Shown: one piece after another, positions 33,833 through 44,696 of the stretch
Layout: each line of letters begins with the position of its first letter
Position numbering within the stretch: the stretch's first letter is position 1
The notes under the pieces: generated by a model
The model's database searches: none
Seen by the model: the letters and a program-made list of their open reading frames with translations, nothing else
What the model was told of the DNA's origin: nothing
Program-made: the position numbers and the translations under genes
Source of the DNA: Prorocentrum cordatum
Taxonomy: Eukaryota; Sar; Dinophyceae; Prorocentrales; Prorocentraceae
Assembly: GCA_963575745.1 (NCBI GenBank)
Contig: CAUYUJ010020266.1
Coordinates: forward strand, 1 to 64,000
Direction: 5' to 3'
Length of the DNA stretch: 64,000 nucleotides

Positions 33833-34480
33833 TGGGAGCCTCTTGGGGCACTCTTGGGGTCTCCTGGGAGCCTGCTGGGAGCCTCTTGGAGGCCTCTTCG
33901 GGGTCTCCTTCGGTTTTCTGGGGGCCTTTCGGGGCTTGTGCGGGGCGTCATTGGCTGTCTTAGGGCGTTCTTGGACCTTCTGACGCCGTCGGAAAAGCCG
34001 TCTTGGGGGCCTCCCTGGACCGTCCTGGGACCCTCTTGGGGCCCTTCAGGGCCCTCTTGGAGGCCATCTTGGGCGTCATGGAGCACTCTTGGGCCGTCTT
34101 GGGCTCCCCTCTGGGCCGTCTTGGGGGCCTCTTGGGCCGTCCTAGGGCCATCTTGGAGTCCTCTTGGGCGCTCTGGGGGCGATCTTGAAGGTCTCTTGGG
34201 CCTTCTGGGGCCTTCGGCTGTCACAATCAATCAGAAACCCGGGGGAACTCAGCGGTTGTCGCCTCTTCGGGCTTTCCTGGCGGACCTCTTGGATGCCTCT
34301 TCGGCCGTCTCGGAGGCCTCTTGGGGTCCTCTTGGGCCGTCTTGGTGGCTTCCTGGGCGGACTTGGAGGCATCTTGGGTCCTTTCGGGCCGTCTTCGATG
34401 CCATCTTGGAACAACTTGCGCGAACTTGGAAGGCCTCTTTGGCCACCTGGGCCGTCTCGTCCGCCATCGATGCCGTTTTG
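33833..34480 (+). repeat. degenerate CTCTTGGGGGCCT array
   Basis: Same unit type and orientation as 11805-12400 (CCTCTTGGGGCCCT, CGTCTTGGGC, CCTCTTGGAGGC). No exact period. Confidence 0.8.
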
Positions 34481-34744
34481 GAGACGTTGCTTGTGGTGCG
34501 CCGCGGCCTTCCTGGTGGCCGGCGCGCTGTGCCGAAGCCCCAGGGGGAGTCTTTACAAGAACCAGAAACCATCTGAAGTTCAGCACGATGGGTACCCCTG
34601 TGGCAAGACCACAGGGTGCAGCGGATGCCGCCAAGCGCGCATAGCTTCGCGATCCGTTAGTCGGGAGAAATAGCAACGGCGGAGTGTGAGGGGGTTGGCC
34701 ACCAGGGTCCCAGATCTAATGGTTCAATTTTCGGCCATGTTCGG
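34481..34744. other. unique spacer between opposed arrays
   Basis: The CTTGGGG arrays on its two sides run in opposite orientations. No gene is recognised. Confidence 0.45.
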
Positions 34745-35370
34745 CCCTAGACGGCCTAAGTCAGCCCCAAGAGCACCTCAGAGGGCCCCAAGAGGGCCCA
34801 AGACGCCCCGAAGAGCGCTCAAGCTACCGCCGCGACGGCCTCAGGGAGGCCCAAGAGGGCCCCAAGACGGCCCGCGAGCGCTCAAAGAGGGCCCAGGATG
34901 GCCTCCAAACGGGGCCAAAGAGGCCCTCAAGACGCTCCATGAGGCCTTCAAAAGGACGCCCCAGAGGCAAACATTGTTTCATCCTTTGGGGAAACGTGCG
35001 TTTTCAGCATATCTGCTTGTTAGGTCTTCACAGGGTCCACGACGGCCTAACATGCCCCCAGGATCGCCCCAATACGGCACAAGAGGCTCCCACAACGGCC
35101 CCAACACGGCCCACGAGGGCTCCAAGACGGCCCCGGAGAGATCCAGGACGTCCCAAGAGAGGCCCCTGAGGGCCCAACAATGTCCCCAGGGTCCCAAGAT
35201 GGCATTCATAGGTCCCCAAGAGGGCACCAGAGGGCTACGAGAGGGCCCAAAGACGGCCCAAGCCCCTCCAAACGGCCCAAGAGGGCCCCAGGACGACCCA
35301 AGAGGGCCCCAAAACGGCCCAAAGGCGACCCAAAAGGACTCCCAAGAAGGCTGGGAGAGGCCATATGTCT
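34745..35370 (-). repeat. degenerate CCAAGAGGGCCCC array (reverse orientation)
   Basis: CCCCAAGAGGGCCC, CCAAGACGGCCC and AAGAGGGCACC units, the reverse complement of the array at 33833. A weaker plus-orientation stretch follows at 35571-35830. Confidence 0.8.
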
Positions 35371-36715
35371 TGATTTTCGCAAGGTTGGTTGTTATTTTCT
35401 CGCATGACGTACCGAAGTCTTGATACCAGGAGGGCTCCGATACATTGAGCAAGCGATCTCGCGCCTTACAGTACGAGCGCTTTCCGTCCCCGTGCCACGC
35501 AGGTCGCATGACCTTCGGCCCATCCCGCCACCGTGCCTGGGTTGTGGGTCAGAGTTCTCAGGGATGCTGGAGTGCTCTCGGGGGCCTCTTGGGGGTCGGG
35601 AAGCCGGAACGGCGAGAACGCCCAAATCCTTCCACCACCCAACGAACATCCATGATTTTTGCCCCTCGGGAGCCCTCTTGGAGGCCTCTCGGGTCGCCTT
35701 GGAGGCTTCTTGGGCCGTGTGGAGGCGTTTTGGGGTGATCCTTGAGCGACTCGGGGCCCGCTGGGGCCGCCTCGAGCTCGAGGGCCTCTTGGGGGGCCCT
35801 CTGGGGCCCGAGGCAGTCGCGCGCTGGAGCCCAGGGGGGCACGCGCCGAGCCCGAGAAGCTTTGAGAGTACACCTTAGGCGATGCTTAAGAAAACTTACA
35901 TTTTCGGCCAGGGTCTCGATTGTTCTTAATGCTTCAACGTGAATCCTAAGATTTTAATAGAAATTTTGGGTTTTTGGTCAAGTTCTGAGACTATGAATTT
36001 CTTAACCCATGATTTCTTGAGCATTTCGCAAGGTGTATGGGGTCTGGGCTCTGAAGGCACTCCTCAGGGCTGGGGACTGAGGATCGTCAGAGCCCCGAAT
36101 CATCAGGGGTAACTCGGGTCAGGGCTAACTCGGGTTCGTTTTTCGGGAGTCCAAACCCGAGTTACCCCGGACCCGAGTTACCCCGGATAACTCGGGCGTC
36201 CAAGATCGGGGGACGGGGCAAAGGACCCGAGGGCACGCCCACTCCGTGCCCGGGGGGCACGGTGGCGGATCCTTCAACAGCTGAGGCCCTGAGCAGCAAT
36301 GGCCGTGAACAACAATCTGGTGGCAATGGTGATTTGTTGTATCAGCAGCCTTGCCTGATTTTTTTCTTCCACCTTGTCAGCCGTGCGGCTTTGTACTGAC
36401 AATCGCCGCAGGGTCAATCGTTCAACGTAGTTTCAGTCTCGGCGATGGAAAGAAGAGTTCGTCAAAACGTAATCGCCCGCTGTACAAGCCAGCGGCCCGC
36501 TCGATTCTTCAGGGCAGAGCCTGAGAAGTTTCGGAAGGGGGAGGGGAGGGTTATAAAGAGGTTCATGGGGAGGAGGGCAACGGGTATCATGACGCGGGGT
36601 ACAGGGGGTGAGGGCGCTGCAAGTAGGCGGACAATGAGGCGGAGGAGGAGGAGGAGGAGGAGGAGGACAATGATCGGGAGGGTTAGAGGTCGTGGAGGAT
36701 GAGAAGGAGGAGGAG
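35371..36715. other. mostly unique sequence with a CCCGAGTTACC palindromic cluster
   Basis: 35571-35830 has plus-orientation CTCTTGGGGGCC units. 36108-36196 carries GGTAACTCGGG and CCCGAGTTACCCCGG motifs in both orientations, able to form a hairpin. 36630-36715 is GAG-rich. No gene is recognised. Confidence 0.5.
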
Positions 36716-36852
36716 GAGGAGCAGGAGGAGGAGCTCCCAGCACGTCCCCTCCGCTCTCTCCGTGCCTTTCCACGTGCCTGCCCGCTCCTGCCGCTCTGCT
36801 CTCCCCACCCCCGTCCGCCACCTGTGCCTGGCGTACCCTCTCTTGCAGTGGA

Positions 36853-37030
36853 GGCCAGTCCACAAGAAATCTTCCACAAGAAACCCAACCCTGAGACCCA
36901 AGAACGTCCATTAAGTTTGGGTGTGGGAGCGTCGCGCTCTCCACGGCAAAACCATCGAAGCCCAAGAAAACCAGGGCACCCTGGAAGCAAGCAGGGTGTT
37001 TCTTGGTATGGGTTCCACTGTACCCTCTCC
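36853..37030 (-). repeat. dispersed repeat E, copy 3 (inverted)
   Basis: The reverse complement matches the two copies at 25921-26503: ACCATACCAAGAAACACC, GGTGCCCTGG, TCGATGGTTTTGCCGTGG, GAGCGCGACGCTCCCACACC, TCTCAGGGTTGGGTTTCTTG. Confidence 0.75.
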
Positions 37031-37035
37031 TCCTG

Positions 37036-37213
37036 AGGGGCAACGATCGGGGAAGCACTGGCATAGGGGGGACACATCGACCTGGAATCGGCGATACATC
37101 GCCGGTAGATCGGCGACAGGCACCCGATCGTGAATCCGCACGTTCCTTGGCAGGCTGGGGCTATCGGGCCCCTATTGGCGATCCATGGGCGATTGGGGGT
37201 CGATGCATCCCCC
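37036..37213 (-). repeat. dispersed repeat D, copy 2 (inverted)
   Basis: The reverse complement matches 1301-1500 (GGGGGATGCATCGACC, AATAGGGGCCCGAT, GATGTATCGCCGATTCCA). It begins within a few bases of repeat E copy 3. Confidence 0.72.
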
Positions 37214-37308
37214 CTATGCCTATTCCCCCCTATCGTCGGCCCTCCCCTCCTGCCCTCAGCACCCCTCTCCCTCACCTGTGGTCTTCAAGCCCCCGATCCC
37301 GCAGAAGA

Positions 37309-37472
37309 TCACCACCCACCAAACCACCCCAACCCAACCCGAAGGCCCCAATTTGCCCTCCATTCCCAGTGGGGGGGTTCGAGGAACATTGAAAACACAA
37401 ATGAAGCCCGCACCCCCCCCAACCCGAAGTTTGGGTCTTCGGGTTGGGTTGGGGTGTTCTTGTATGCAGTCA
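37309..37472 (+). mobile_element. MITE family C, copy 3, with 5-bp target duplication
   Basis: Starts TCACCACCCACCAAACCACC and ends GTTCTTGTATGCAGTCA (more diverged right end). Flanked by GAAGA at 37304-37308 and 37473-37477. The interior is shortened relative to the other copies. Confidence 0.9.
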
Positions 37473-37477
37473 GAAGA

Positions 37478-37680
37478 GCAAAACAACAACGGCACAAGCA
37501 TAACACTGTCTGGCGGTCTGCGCGGATTTCTTGGATTCGCGCCGGAATCCCCTGGCGGCGCCTCCGGCGCCGCCCCTGGCGCGCGGAGCGCGCCAGGGAT
37601 GGGGTTCCGGCGCGGGTCCAAGAAATCCGCGCGGAGTGCCACAAGTTTCTTGTATATGGATGGAGTTTTCTCTTCTTCGC
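37478..37680 (+). mobile_element. hairpin MITE family H, copy 5
   Basis: Begins almost at the target duplication of MITE C copy 3. Arms GGCACAAGCATAACACTG then TCTGGCGGTCTGCGCGGATT, and CCAAGAAATCCGCGCGGAGT then GCCACAAG. The outer ends GCAAAACAAC and GTTTTCTCTTCTTCGC pair loosely. The loop holds the GGCGGCGCCTCCGGCGCCGC palindrome also present in copy 1. Confidence 0.78.
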
Positions 37681-37689
37681 AGGGAGGGG

Positions 37690-37805
37690 GGCGCGGAGCG
37701 CCTGTGGAATCTGCGCGGGGCGCGCCAGGGAGGGGGGCGCAGCTCGGATCCGAGAAATCTGCGCGGACAGCCAACAGTTTATGTTTATGCCGTTTTTTGG
37801 GCCCC
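37690..37805 (+). mobile_element. hairpin MITE family H, copy 6 (right part only)
   Basis: GCGCCAGGGAGGGGGGCGCA then GATCCGAGAAATCTGCGCGG, AGCCAACAG and TTTATGTTTATGCCGTTTTT match the right half of copy 1. The left arm is absent or rearranged. Confidence 0.7.
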
Positions 37806-37899
37806 CCCGCTCCCCCACAAAGGCGACCCTCGCCCAGGGGAGCCTGGGCTTCCACAGGGAAGCCCGGATGGCCTCCAGAGTACCCCTCCCACGAGGGTG

Positions 37900-38062
37900 A
37901 AGTCGGGCACGTCCCTCTACAGGAGGAATGTTCAAAAATATTCAGAATATCGGAAGGGGGCGATTTTTCGTTTTGTTTTGTTTTGTCAGTACTTGATTAT
38001 TGTTTGACAATGAAGATGATATCTCTTCCGAAATCCGCCTGTAGGAGGACATGCCCGATCTA
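37900..38062 (+). mobile_element. inverted-repeat element R, copy 2
   Basis: Left end AAGTCGGGCACGTCCCTCTA then CAGGAGGAA. Right end CCGCCTGTAGGAGGACATGC then CCGATCTAAG. The AT-rich interior includes a TTTTGTTTTG run. Same family as 26968-27125. The sequence at 25853-25883 resembles a lone right end. Confidence 0.72.
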
Positions 38063-39330
38063 AGAGTAACTGCATGCCGATGAGAATAAAGTATCCCCCC
38101 CCCCTTAAGTCGTTAGAGTTTTTTATCGTCGACCAATAAGAGTTTGGTCGGGGGCGCGGGGGCGCGGAGGCCGAACTTCATTATCACGGGAAAAGTTCGC
38201 CATCGAAGTTACTTCCTTCTTATGTTGAGATAACAACATCAAGCGAAGCGAACACGTTGTTTCAGGATGTCTCAAGTGAAACCAATGTCCTTCTGTCTCT
38301 TTGTAGTTCTTTCTGTCTCTCTTTCTTTCTTTCTCTGTCTCTCTTTCTCTCTCTCTCTCCCTGTCTCTCTATCTCTTTCTCCTTCCTGGCCTCTCTGTCT
38401 CTCTCTCTCTGTCTCTCTATCTCTTTCTCCTCCTCCTCCCCCTGGCGCCCTGAACTTGTTTATCGCTGGGGTTGATTATCCAGGGAATTGTAAAACTTGC
38501 AAATAAAAATTTAATACATTTGAATCTTCAGACTTTTTGTTTTATCCTCCTTTCCTCTTCTCTTTATCCTTTTCATTTATTATTCTACTTTTCTTTTTAA
38601 ATATATCTTCTCTCTTTAAGTCCTTCCTTTCTTTTTCTTTATGATGTATCTCTCTTTCTTTCTTTCTCTCTCTCTCTCTTTCTCTCTCTCTCTCCATTCC
38701 TCCGCCCGACTGAACTTTATTATCGCCGCGGTTGATTATCCAGGGACACCGAGGCGGATGAGCTATTCCGAGGATGTCTCAAGCGAAACAAGCATATACT
38801 CGAGGATGTCTCAAGCGAAACAAGCATATACTGAAGGATGTCTCAAGCGAAACGATACGTTTCTTAAGCGAAATAAGCAATAGTTTGACGGTGTCTCAAG
38901 CGAAATAAGCAATAGTTTGTGGATGTCTCAAGCGAAACAAGGGATTTGTCGAGGATGTCTCCAGCGAGATAAGCCATTGTTGAGGATATTTCTATGAAGA
39001 CTAAACGCCAAGGATGTCTCAAAACGTGCTCGGCTTGGTCTCCTCTTGATCATCTCTTACTTCGAGATTATGCTGAGGTCTGGTGGGCTACTTTGATTAT
39101 CTCCCCCTGAACCCCGAACTTTCTTATCCCCTAGTGTTTATTCTCGAAGGTATTCGGTTACCCTTCCCACGAGGCCTGGAGGCCGTGCGGGGCGGCTCCG
39201 GAACGGCGTGGGAGTGGGGAGCCTTGAGACGGGGGTCAGTGCAAACGGGGGTCAGCCAGGGCGGCGGGTTTTGCAGAATCCTGCAAAGGTAGTCGTTAAA
39301 TACTCGTTCAAACGAGATGCTGGTGCATCG
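38063..39330. repeat. degenerate repeats with GGATGTCTCAAGCGAAAC and (TC)n tracts
   Basis: GGATGTCTCAAGYGAAAC recurs about nine times (38266-39025). A GAAC..TATTATCGC.G.GGTTGATTATCCAGGGA segment occurs at 38447 and 38710, giving a period of about 260 bp. TC-rich stretches lie at 38290-38440 and 38640-38700. No gene is recognised. Confidence 0.65.
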
Positions 39331-39769
39331 TGTTGTCATTCAGCGGCACGTTGTTGGCGCAGTCGCAGCCATCAGGACGCCCTGTCGGCGTGCGTCTCCG
39401 GACCAGGGATGCCCTTTCACAGTGGGCATGCTCAGTCCGACGGTCTTGGTACAAATTCCAGAATTGGTGAATACTGATTTCCACAAAGGATGCCTGGCAA
39501 ACCGCAGTGGCTGCATTGATCCTCCCCGAGACAAGCGGCGGAAACCGTGGGCCAGGGGCACCGCTGGCAGCGCCCGCGGCCTCTGTCGCTACTTTTTGAT
39601 TTGAATTTTGAATTCATATTAATTATAACATTTTTAAATATTCCCAACATTCCTGCGGTGTTGGGTCCTCGTTTTGAAGAGACGGTGCCCCGCGTTCCTC
39701 TTCCTCCTCCTCCTCCTCCTCTCCTCCTCCCCTTCCTCCCTCCTCCCTGCGTTTCACCCACCCAGTATG
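39331..39769. other. no recognisable gene
   Basis: Unique sequence. (CTC)n at 39700-39730. Nothing else is seen. Confidence 0.5.
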
Positions 39770-40870
39770 TGGCTTCATAGGGAGCTCCACCTAAGGTCCC
39801 AGTGGCGGGGCTCGCATGGCATCCCCGCCCCATTTTGGCACACCCCTCACACGTTTCGGGGCCCCATAGGGAGCTCCACCTAAGGTCCCAGTGGCGGGGC
39901 TCGCATGGCATCCCCGCCCCATTTTGGCACACCCCTCACACGTTTCGTGGCCCCATAGGGAGCTCCACCTAAGGTTCCAGTGGCGGGGCTCGCATGGCAT
40001 CCCCGCCCCATCTTGGCACACCCCTCACACGTTTCGGGGCCCCATAGGGAGCTCTACCTAAGGTCCCAGTAGCGGAACTCGCATGGCATCCCCGCCCCAT
40101 CTTGGCACACCCCTCACACGTTTCGGGGCCCCATAGGGAGCTCCACCTAAGGTCCCAGTGGCGGAGTTCGCATGGCATCCCCGCCCTATTTTGGCACACC
40201 CCTCACACGTTTCGTGGCCCCATAGGGAGCTCCACCTGAGGTTCCAGTGGCGGGGCTCGCATGGCATCCTCGCCCCATCTTGGCACACCCCTCACACGTT
40301 TCGTGGCCCCATAGGGAGCTCCACCTGAGGTTCCAGTGGCGGGGCTCGCATGGCATCCCCGCCCCATCGTGGCACACCCCTCACACGTTTCGGGGCCCCA
40401 TAGGGAGCTCCACCTAAGGTTCCACTGGCGGGGCTCGCATGGCATCCCCGCCCCATTTTGGCACACCCCTCACACGTTTCGTGGCCCCATAGGGAGCTCC
40501 ACCTGAGGTTCCAGTGGCGGGGCTCGCATGGGATCCCCGCCCCATCTTGGCACACCCTCACATGTTTCGTGGCCCCATAGGGAACTCCACCTGAGGTTCC
40601 AGTGGCGGAACTCGCATGGCATCCCCGCCCCATCGTGGCACACCCCTCACACGTTTCGGGGCCCCATAGGGAGCTCCACCTAGGGCCCCCAGTGGCGGAG
40701 CTCGCATGGCATCCCCGCTCTATTTTGGCACACCCCTCACACGTTTCGTGGCCCCATAGAGGGCTCCACCTAAGGTCCCAGTGGCAAAATGTGCATACGG
40801 TGCCCACACCCTTTTTGGCACATCCCTCACACGTTTCGTGGCCCCATAGGGGGCTCCACCGAAGGCCCTA
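39770..40870. repeat. 89-bp tandem array, about 12 units
   Basis: CACACGTTTCG..GCCCCATAG and GGGAGCTCCACCT recur every 89 bp, with TCGCATGGCATCCCCGCCCC between. Divergence between units is low in the centre and rises towards 40750-40870. The period is not a multiple of three, so minus-strand frames repeating every 89 residues are artefacts. Confidence 0.96.
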
Positions 40871-41160
40871 GTGGGGGTGCCAGGATCCAACACCACGAGC
40901 CATGAGGGGCGCCAGTGGCAGCTTCCTTCATGGCGCTCAGAGCCCTCTCCTGCTTCTGCTCCTCGGTCAGGGGGCGCCGTCCTCGTCGTCGTTGGCGCCC
41001 GCGAAGACGGCCGCGCCAGTGTCCCTGAGCATGTCGGGCTCCGGCGGCAAGCAGTGGCCACATAGGGAGCGTGGGCGAAGATGGTATTGACAACTGCGGT
41101 ATTCACAACTGCGTATGGTTGGGTTGTCGCAAGGTTACTTATCATTAGGGACATCATTAT
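40871..41160. other. no recognisable feature
   Basis: Short unique GC-rich spacer leading into the AT-rich island. Confidence 0.45.
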
Positions 41161-42300
41161 TCTTATTAGTATCATTTTTTGGTAGGCTATTTATGAATGC
41201 TGGTAGGTTAAATCATAATGCAATCTATTAAATTTTATTTTCACTATATCGTAAATGCTGTGTTATGTTAAACTATGTTGTATTATTTTATGTCATATCG
41301 GAATATAATATATGATAATATATAATGTCATGTTATATGACATTATATTGTATGGTGTTGTTTCACATTATACTATATTATATTTTATTATATTCTGTTT
41401 TATTCAATTATGGCCTATTCTGTTCTGTTCTATTTTCTTTTATTATATTGTATCATATTGTATTCTATTATATCATATATAATGTTATAGTTTGTCATAT
41501 TTTTATTATATCACATTCTCTGATATTATATTACATGCTATTATGTTGTAACATATTCTGTTATATTGTGTTTCGTGCAACTATAATATATTATGTGCTT
41601 GTATATTACGTTACATCATATGATATGGTTTCTTGTTTTACTATATTATATTCCATTATTTTATATTCTAGTACAGTGTGTTATACGATATTACATAATA
41701 TAATATTATATTATCGTATGTTATACCATATTTTATTCCATTATATTATAGTATATTATAAACTATTCCGTTGTATATATATATATATTATTATACTATA
41801 TGGTATTATCGTAATTTATATTATATTATATAATATAATATCGCATGACATTACATTTTTAATATTATATTGTAGTATGTTATTTCATAATATAGTATAT
41901 TCTTTCATATTTTGCCGTATTATATTATCCTATATTCCACTAACGTGTAGTATGTTGTATTGTGTCATATTATATTGTATTATAGTACATTCTATTATAT
42001 TAGAATCGTTCCTATTGTATCATATTATATTGTATTATTGTATATCACATTATATTATCTACATTGTATATTCGATTGCATTCCATGCTATTTAATACAA
42101 CCATATTGTATTATATGATATTATGTGATACTATATTGCGTAGTTGGTTTTTTTTTATGGAATATTATAGTTGTTTGTATTATATTATGTTATATTTATA
42201 GTGGGCTATCTTATATTATACTACATTGCAGTATATAAGATTATATTGTGCCATATTGTACCCCATAATATCTCACTACATTATATCACATGCTGTCCAA
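41160..42300. repeat. AT-rich island 1 (TATTATATT-type)
   Basis: About 1.1 kb of TATTATATTG-type degenerate repeat, strongly AT-rich against a GC-rich background. Open frames of Ile/Tyr/Leu are compositional. Confidence 0.92.
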
Positions 42301-42410
42301 TTATTTCCGAACCCTCCTTGGTTGGGTATTCGTTTTGAATAGAACAGTGTGGTCTCCATTTCCTTCTTCCCGTCCCACCTCCCTCTTGCCTCCTCCTGTC
42401 TTGCCTGCGG

Positions 42411-44150
42411 GGGGCTGCGATCTGTGAAACTGTCGCCACTTTCGAGGCCTGCTGGGGGGCCCAGCGCAGTGACGCCACGGGCGGGCCCAAATTAGACCTC
42501 GCCACCCCTAGGGGGCTGCGATCTGTGAAACTGCAGCCGCTTTCGAGGCCTGCTGGGGGGGCAGCACAGTGACGCCACGCGCGGACCCGAATTAGACCTC
42601 GCCATCCCTGGGGGGCTGCGATCTGTGAGACTGTCGCCACATTCGAGGCTTGCATGGGGGGCCCAACACAGTGACGCCACGCGCGGGCCCAAATTAGACC
42701 TCGCCGTCCCTTGGGGGGCTGCGATCTGTGAGGCTGTCGCCACCCTCGAGGCCTGCTGGGGGGCCCTGCACAGTGACGCCACGCGCGGGCCCAAATTAGA
42801 CATCGCTTTCCCTGGGGGGCTGCGATCTGTGAAACTGTCGCCACTTTCGAGGCCTGCTGGGGGGCCCAGCGCAGTGACGCCACAGGCGGACCCAAATTAG
42901 ACCTCGCCATCGCTGGGGGGCTGCGATCTGTGAGGCTGTCGCCACTTTCGAGGCCTGCTGGGGGGCCCAGCACAGTGACGCCACGGGCGGACCCGAATTA
43001 GACCTCGCCATCCCTGGAGGGCTGCGATCTGTGAAACTGTCGCCACATTCGAGGCCTGCTGGGGGGCCCAGCCTAGTGACGCCACGCGCGGGCCCAAATT
43101 AGACATCGCTTTCCCTGGGGGGCTGCGATCTGTGAAACTCTCGCCACATTCGAGGCCTGCATGGGGGGCCCAACACAGTGACGCCAGTCGCTGACCCAAA
43201 TTAGACCTCGCCATCCCTGGGGGGCTGCGATCTGTGAGACTGTCGCCACATTCGAGGCTTGCATGGGGGGCCCAACACAGTGACGCCACGCGCGGGCCCA
43301 AATTAGACCTCGCCATCCCTTGGGGGGCTGCGATCTGTGAAACTGTCGCCACTTTCGAGGCCTGCTGGGGGGCCCAGCGCAGTGACGCCACAGGCGGACC
43401 CAAATTAGACCTCGCCATCCCTGGGGTGCTGCGATCTGTGAGACTGTCGCCACTTTCGAGGCCTGCTGGGGGGCCCAGCACAGTGACGCCACGCGCGGAC
43501 CCAACTTAGACCTCGCCATCCCTGGGGGGCTGCGATCTGTGAAACTGTCGCCACTTTCGAGGTCTGCTGGGGGGCCCAGCACAGTGACGCACGGGCGGCC
43601 CAAATTTAGACCTCGCCATCGCTGGGGGGGCTGCGATCTGTGAAACTTGTCGCCACTTTCGAGGCCTGCTGGGGGGCCCACGCAGTGACGCCACTCGCGG
43701 ACAAATTAGACCTCGCCATCCCTGGGGGGCTGCGATCTGTGAACTGTCGCCACTTTTCGAGGCCTGCTGGGGGCCCAGCGCAGTGACGCCACGGCGGACC
43801 CAAATTAGACCTCGCCATCCCTGGGGCGCTGGCGATCTGATCTGTGAAACTGTCGCCACTTTCGAGGCCTGCTGGGGGGGCCCAGCACAGTGACGCCACG
43901 GGCGGACCCAAATTAGACCTCGCCATCCCTGGGGGGCTGCGATCTGTGAAACTGTCGCCACTTTCGAGGCCTGCTGGGGGGCCCAGCACAGTGACGCCAC
44001 GGGCGGACCCAAATTAGACCTCGCCATCCCTGGGGGGCTGCGATCTGTGAAACTGTCGCCACTTTCGAGGCCTGCTGGGGGGGCCCAGCACAGTGACGCC
44101 AGGCGCGGACCCAAATTAGACCTCGCCATGCCTGGGGGGCGGCGATCAGG
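42411..44150. repeat. ~101-bp tandem array, about 17 units
   Basis: GGGGGGCTGCGATCTGTGA and CGAGGCCTGCTGGGGGGCCC recur every 100-102 bp, together with CAGTGACGCCAC and AAATTAGACCTCGCCATCCC. Units at about 43580-43830 carry several single-base deletions that the others lack. Not coding. Confidence 0.96.
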
Positions 44151-44330
44151 GATCCCCGCTTTCGAAGTGGCTAGGGTTGGTTGCTCAGGGATTGTAACTA
44201 ATCAGCTTTCTCTAGTCCTTGTCCTGTAGCCAGTGTCCTACGAGTCTCCCGAATTCCGTCTGCAGACATATGTAACCCTCGCTCCGTCATCGCCGATGAC
44301 ATGGAGTCCAACGAGGCCAACTCGGAGGGT

Positions 44331-44692
44331 ATTTTATAGTTTAGTATATTATATTATAACGGTATTTTATCATTATTTCGCATAATATTATAACAATACT
44401 ATAATACAGTATAATACACTATAATATAATATAACACGATACCATACAATACAATATATTATAATTTAATTTAATTTATTGTAGTCTATACTTTTATATT
44501 ATATTGGATTGCATTGTATTGTATTGGCGTTGTATTGTAATTATAATTCTAATTGTAATTGCACTTGTATTATATCATATTATATCATAGTTTATCATAT
44601 CATAGTATAGTGTATTATATTATATTTTATTCTATTGTATTATATTCTGTTCTATTCTATTATATCATTTTATATTTTAGTACATTATATGA
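44331..44692. repeat. AT-rich island 2
   Basis: The same TATTATATT-type composition as island 1. It ends abruptly where the GC-rich foldback at 44697 begins. Confidence 0.9.
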
Positions 44693-44696
44693 GACA

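Noticed and set aside
32290-34230. 646-residue minus-strand frame
   Set aside because: Composed of poly-Ser/Ile/Leu/His from GAG/GAT tracts plus the CTTGGGG array; no domain.
39432-40807. Minus-strand frames with repeated C-x-x-GAGMPCEPRHW-type motif suggestive of zinc fingers
   Set aside because: The Cys/His pattern is imposed by the 89-bp DNA repeat and occurs in overlapping frames; no conservation beyond DNA identity.
39770-40870. CCATTTTGGC inside the 89-bp units as a spliced-leader relict
   Set aside because: Only 10 leader bases match and the motif belongs to the tandem unit; no gene follows.
42281-44129. Minus-strand frames with CWAPQQASKVATVSQIAAP repeats
   Set aside because: Product of the 101-bp tandem array, with frame changes at every indel.
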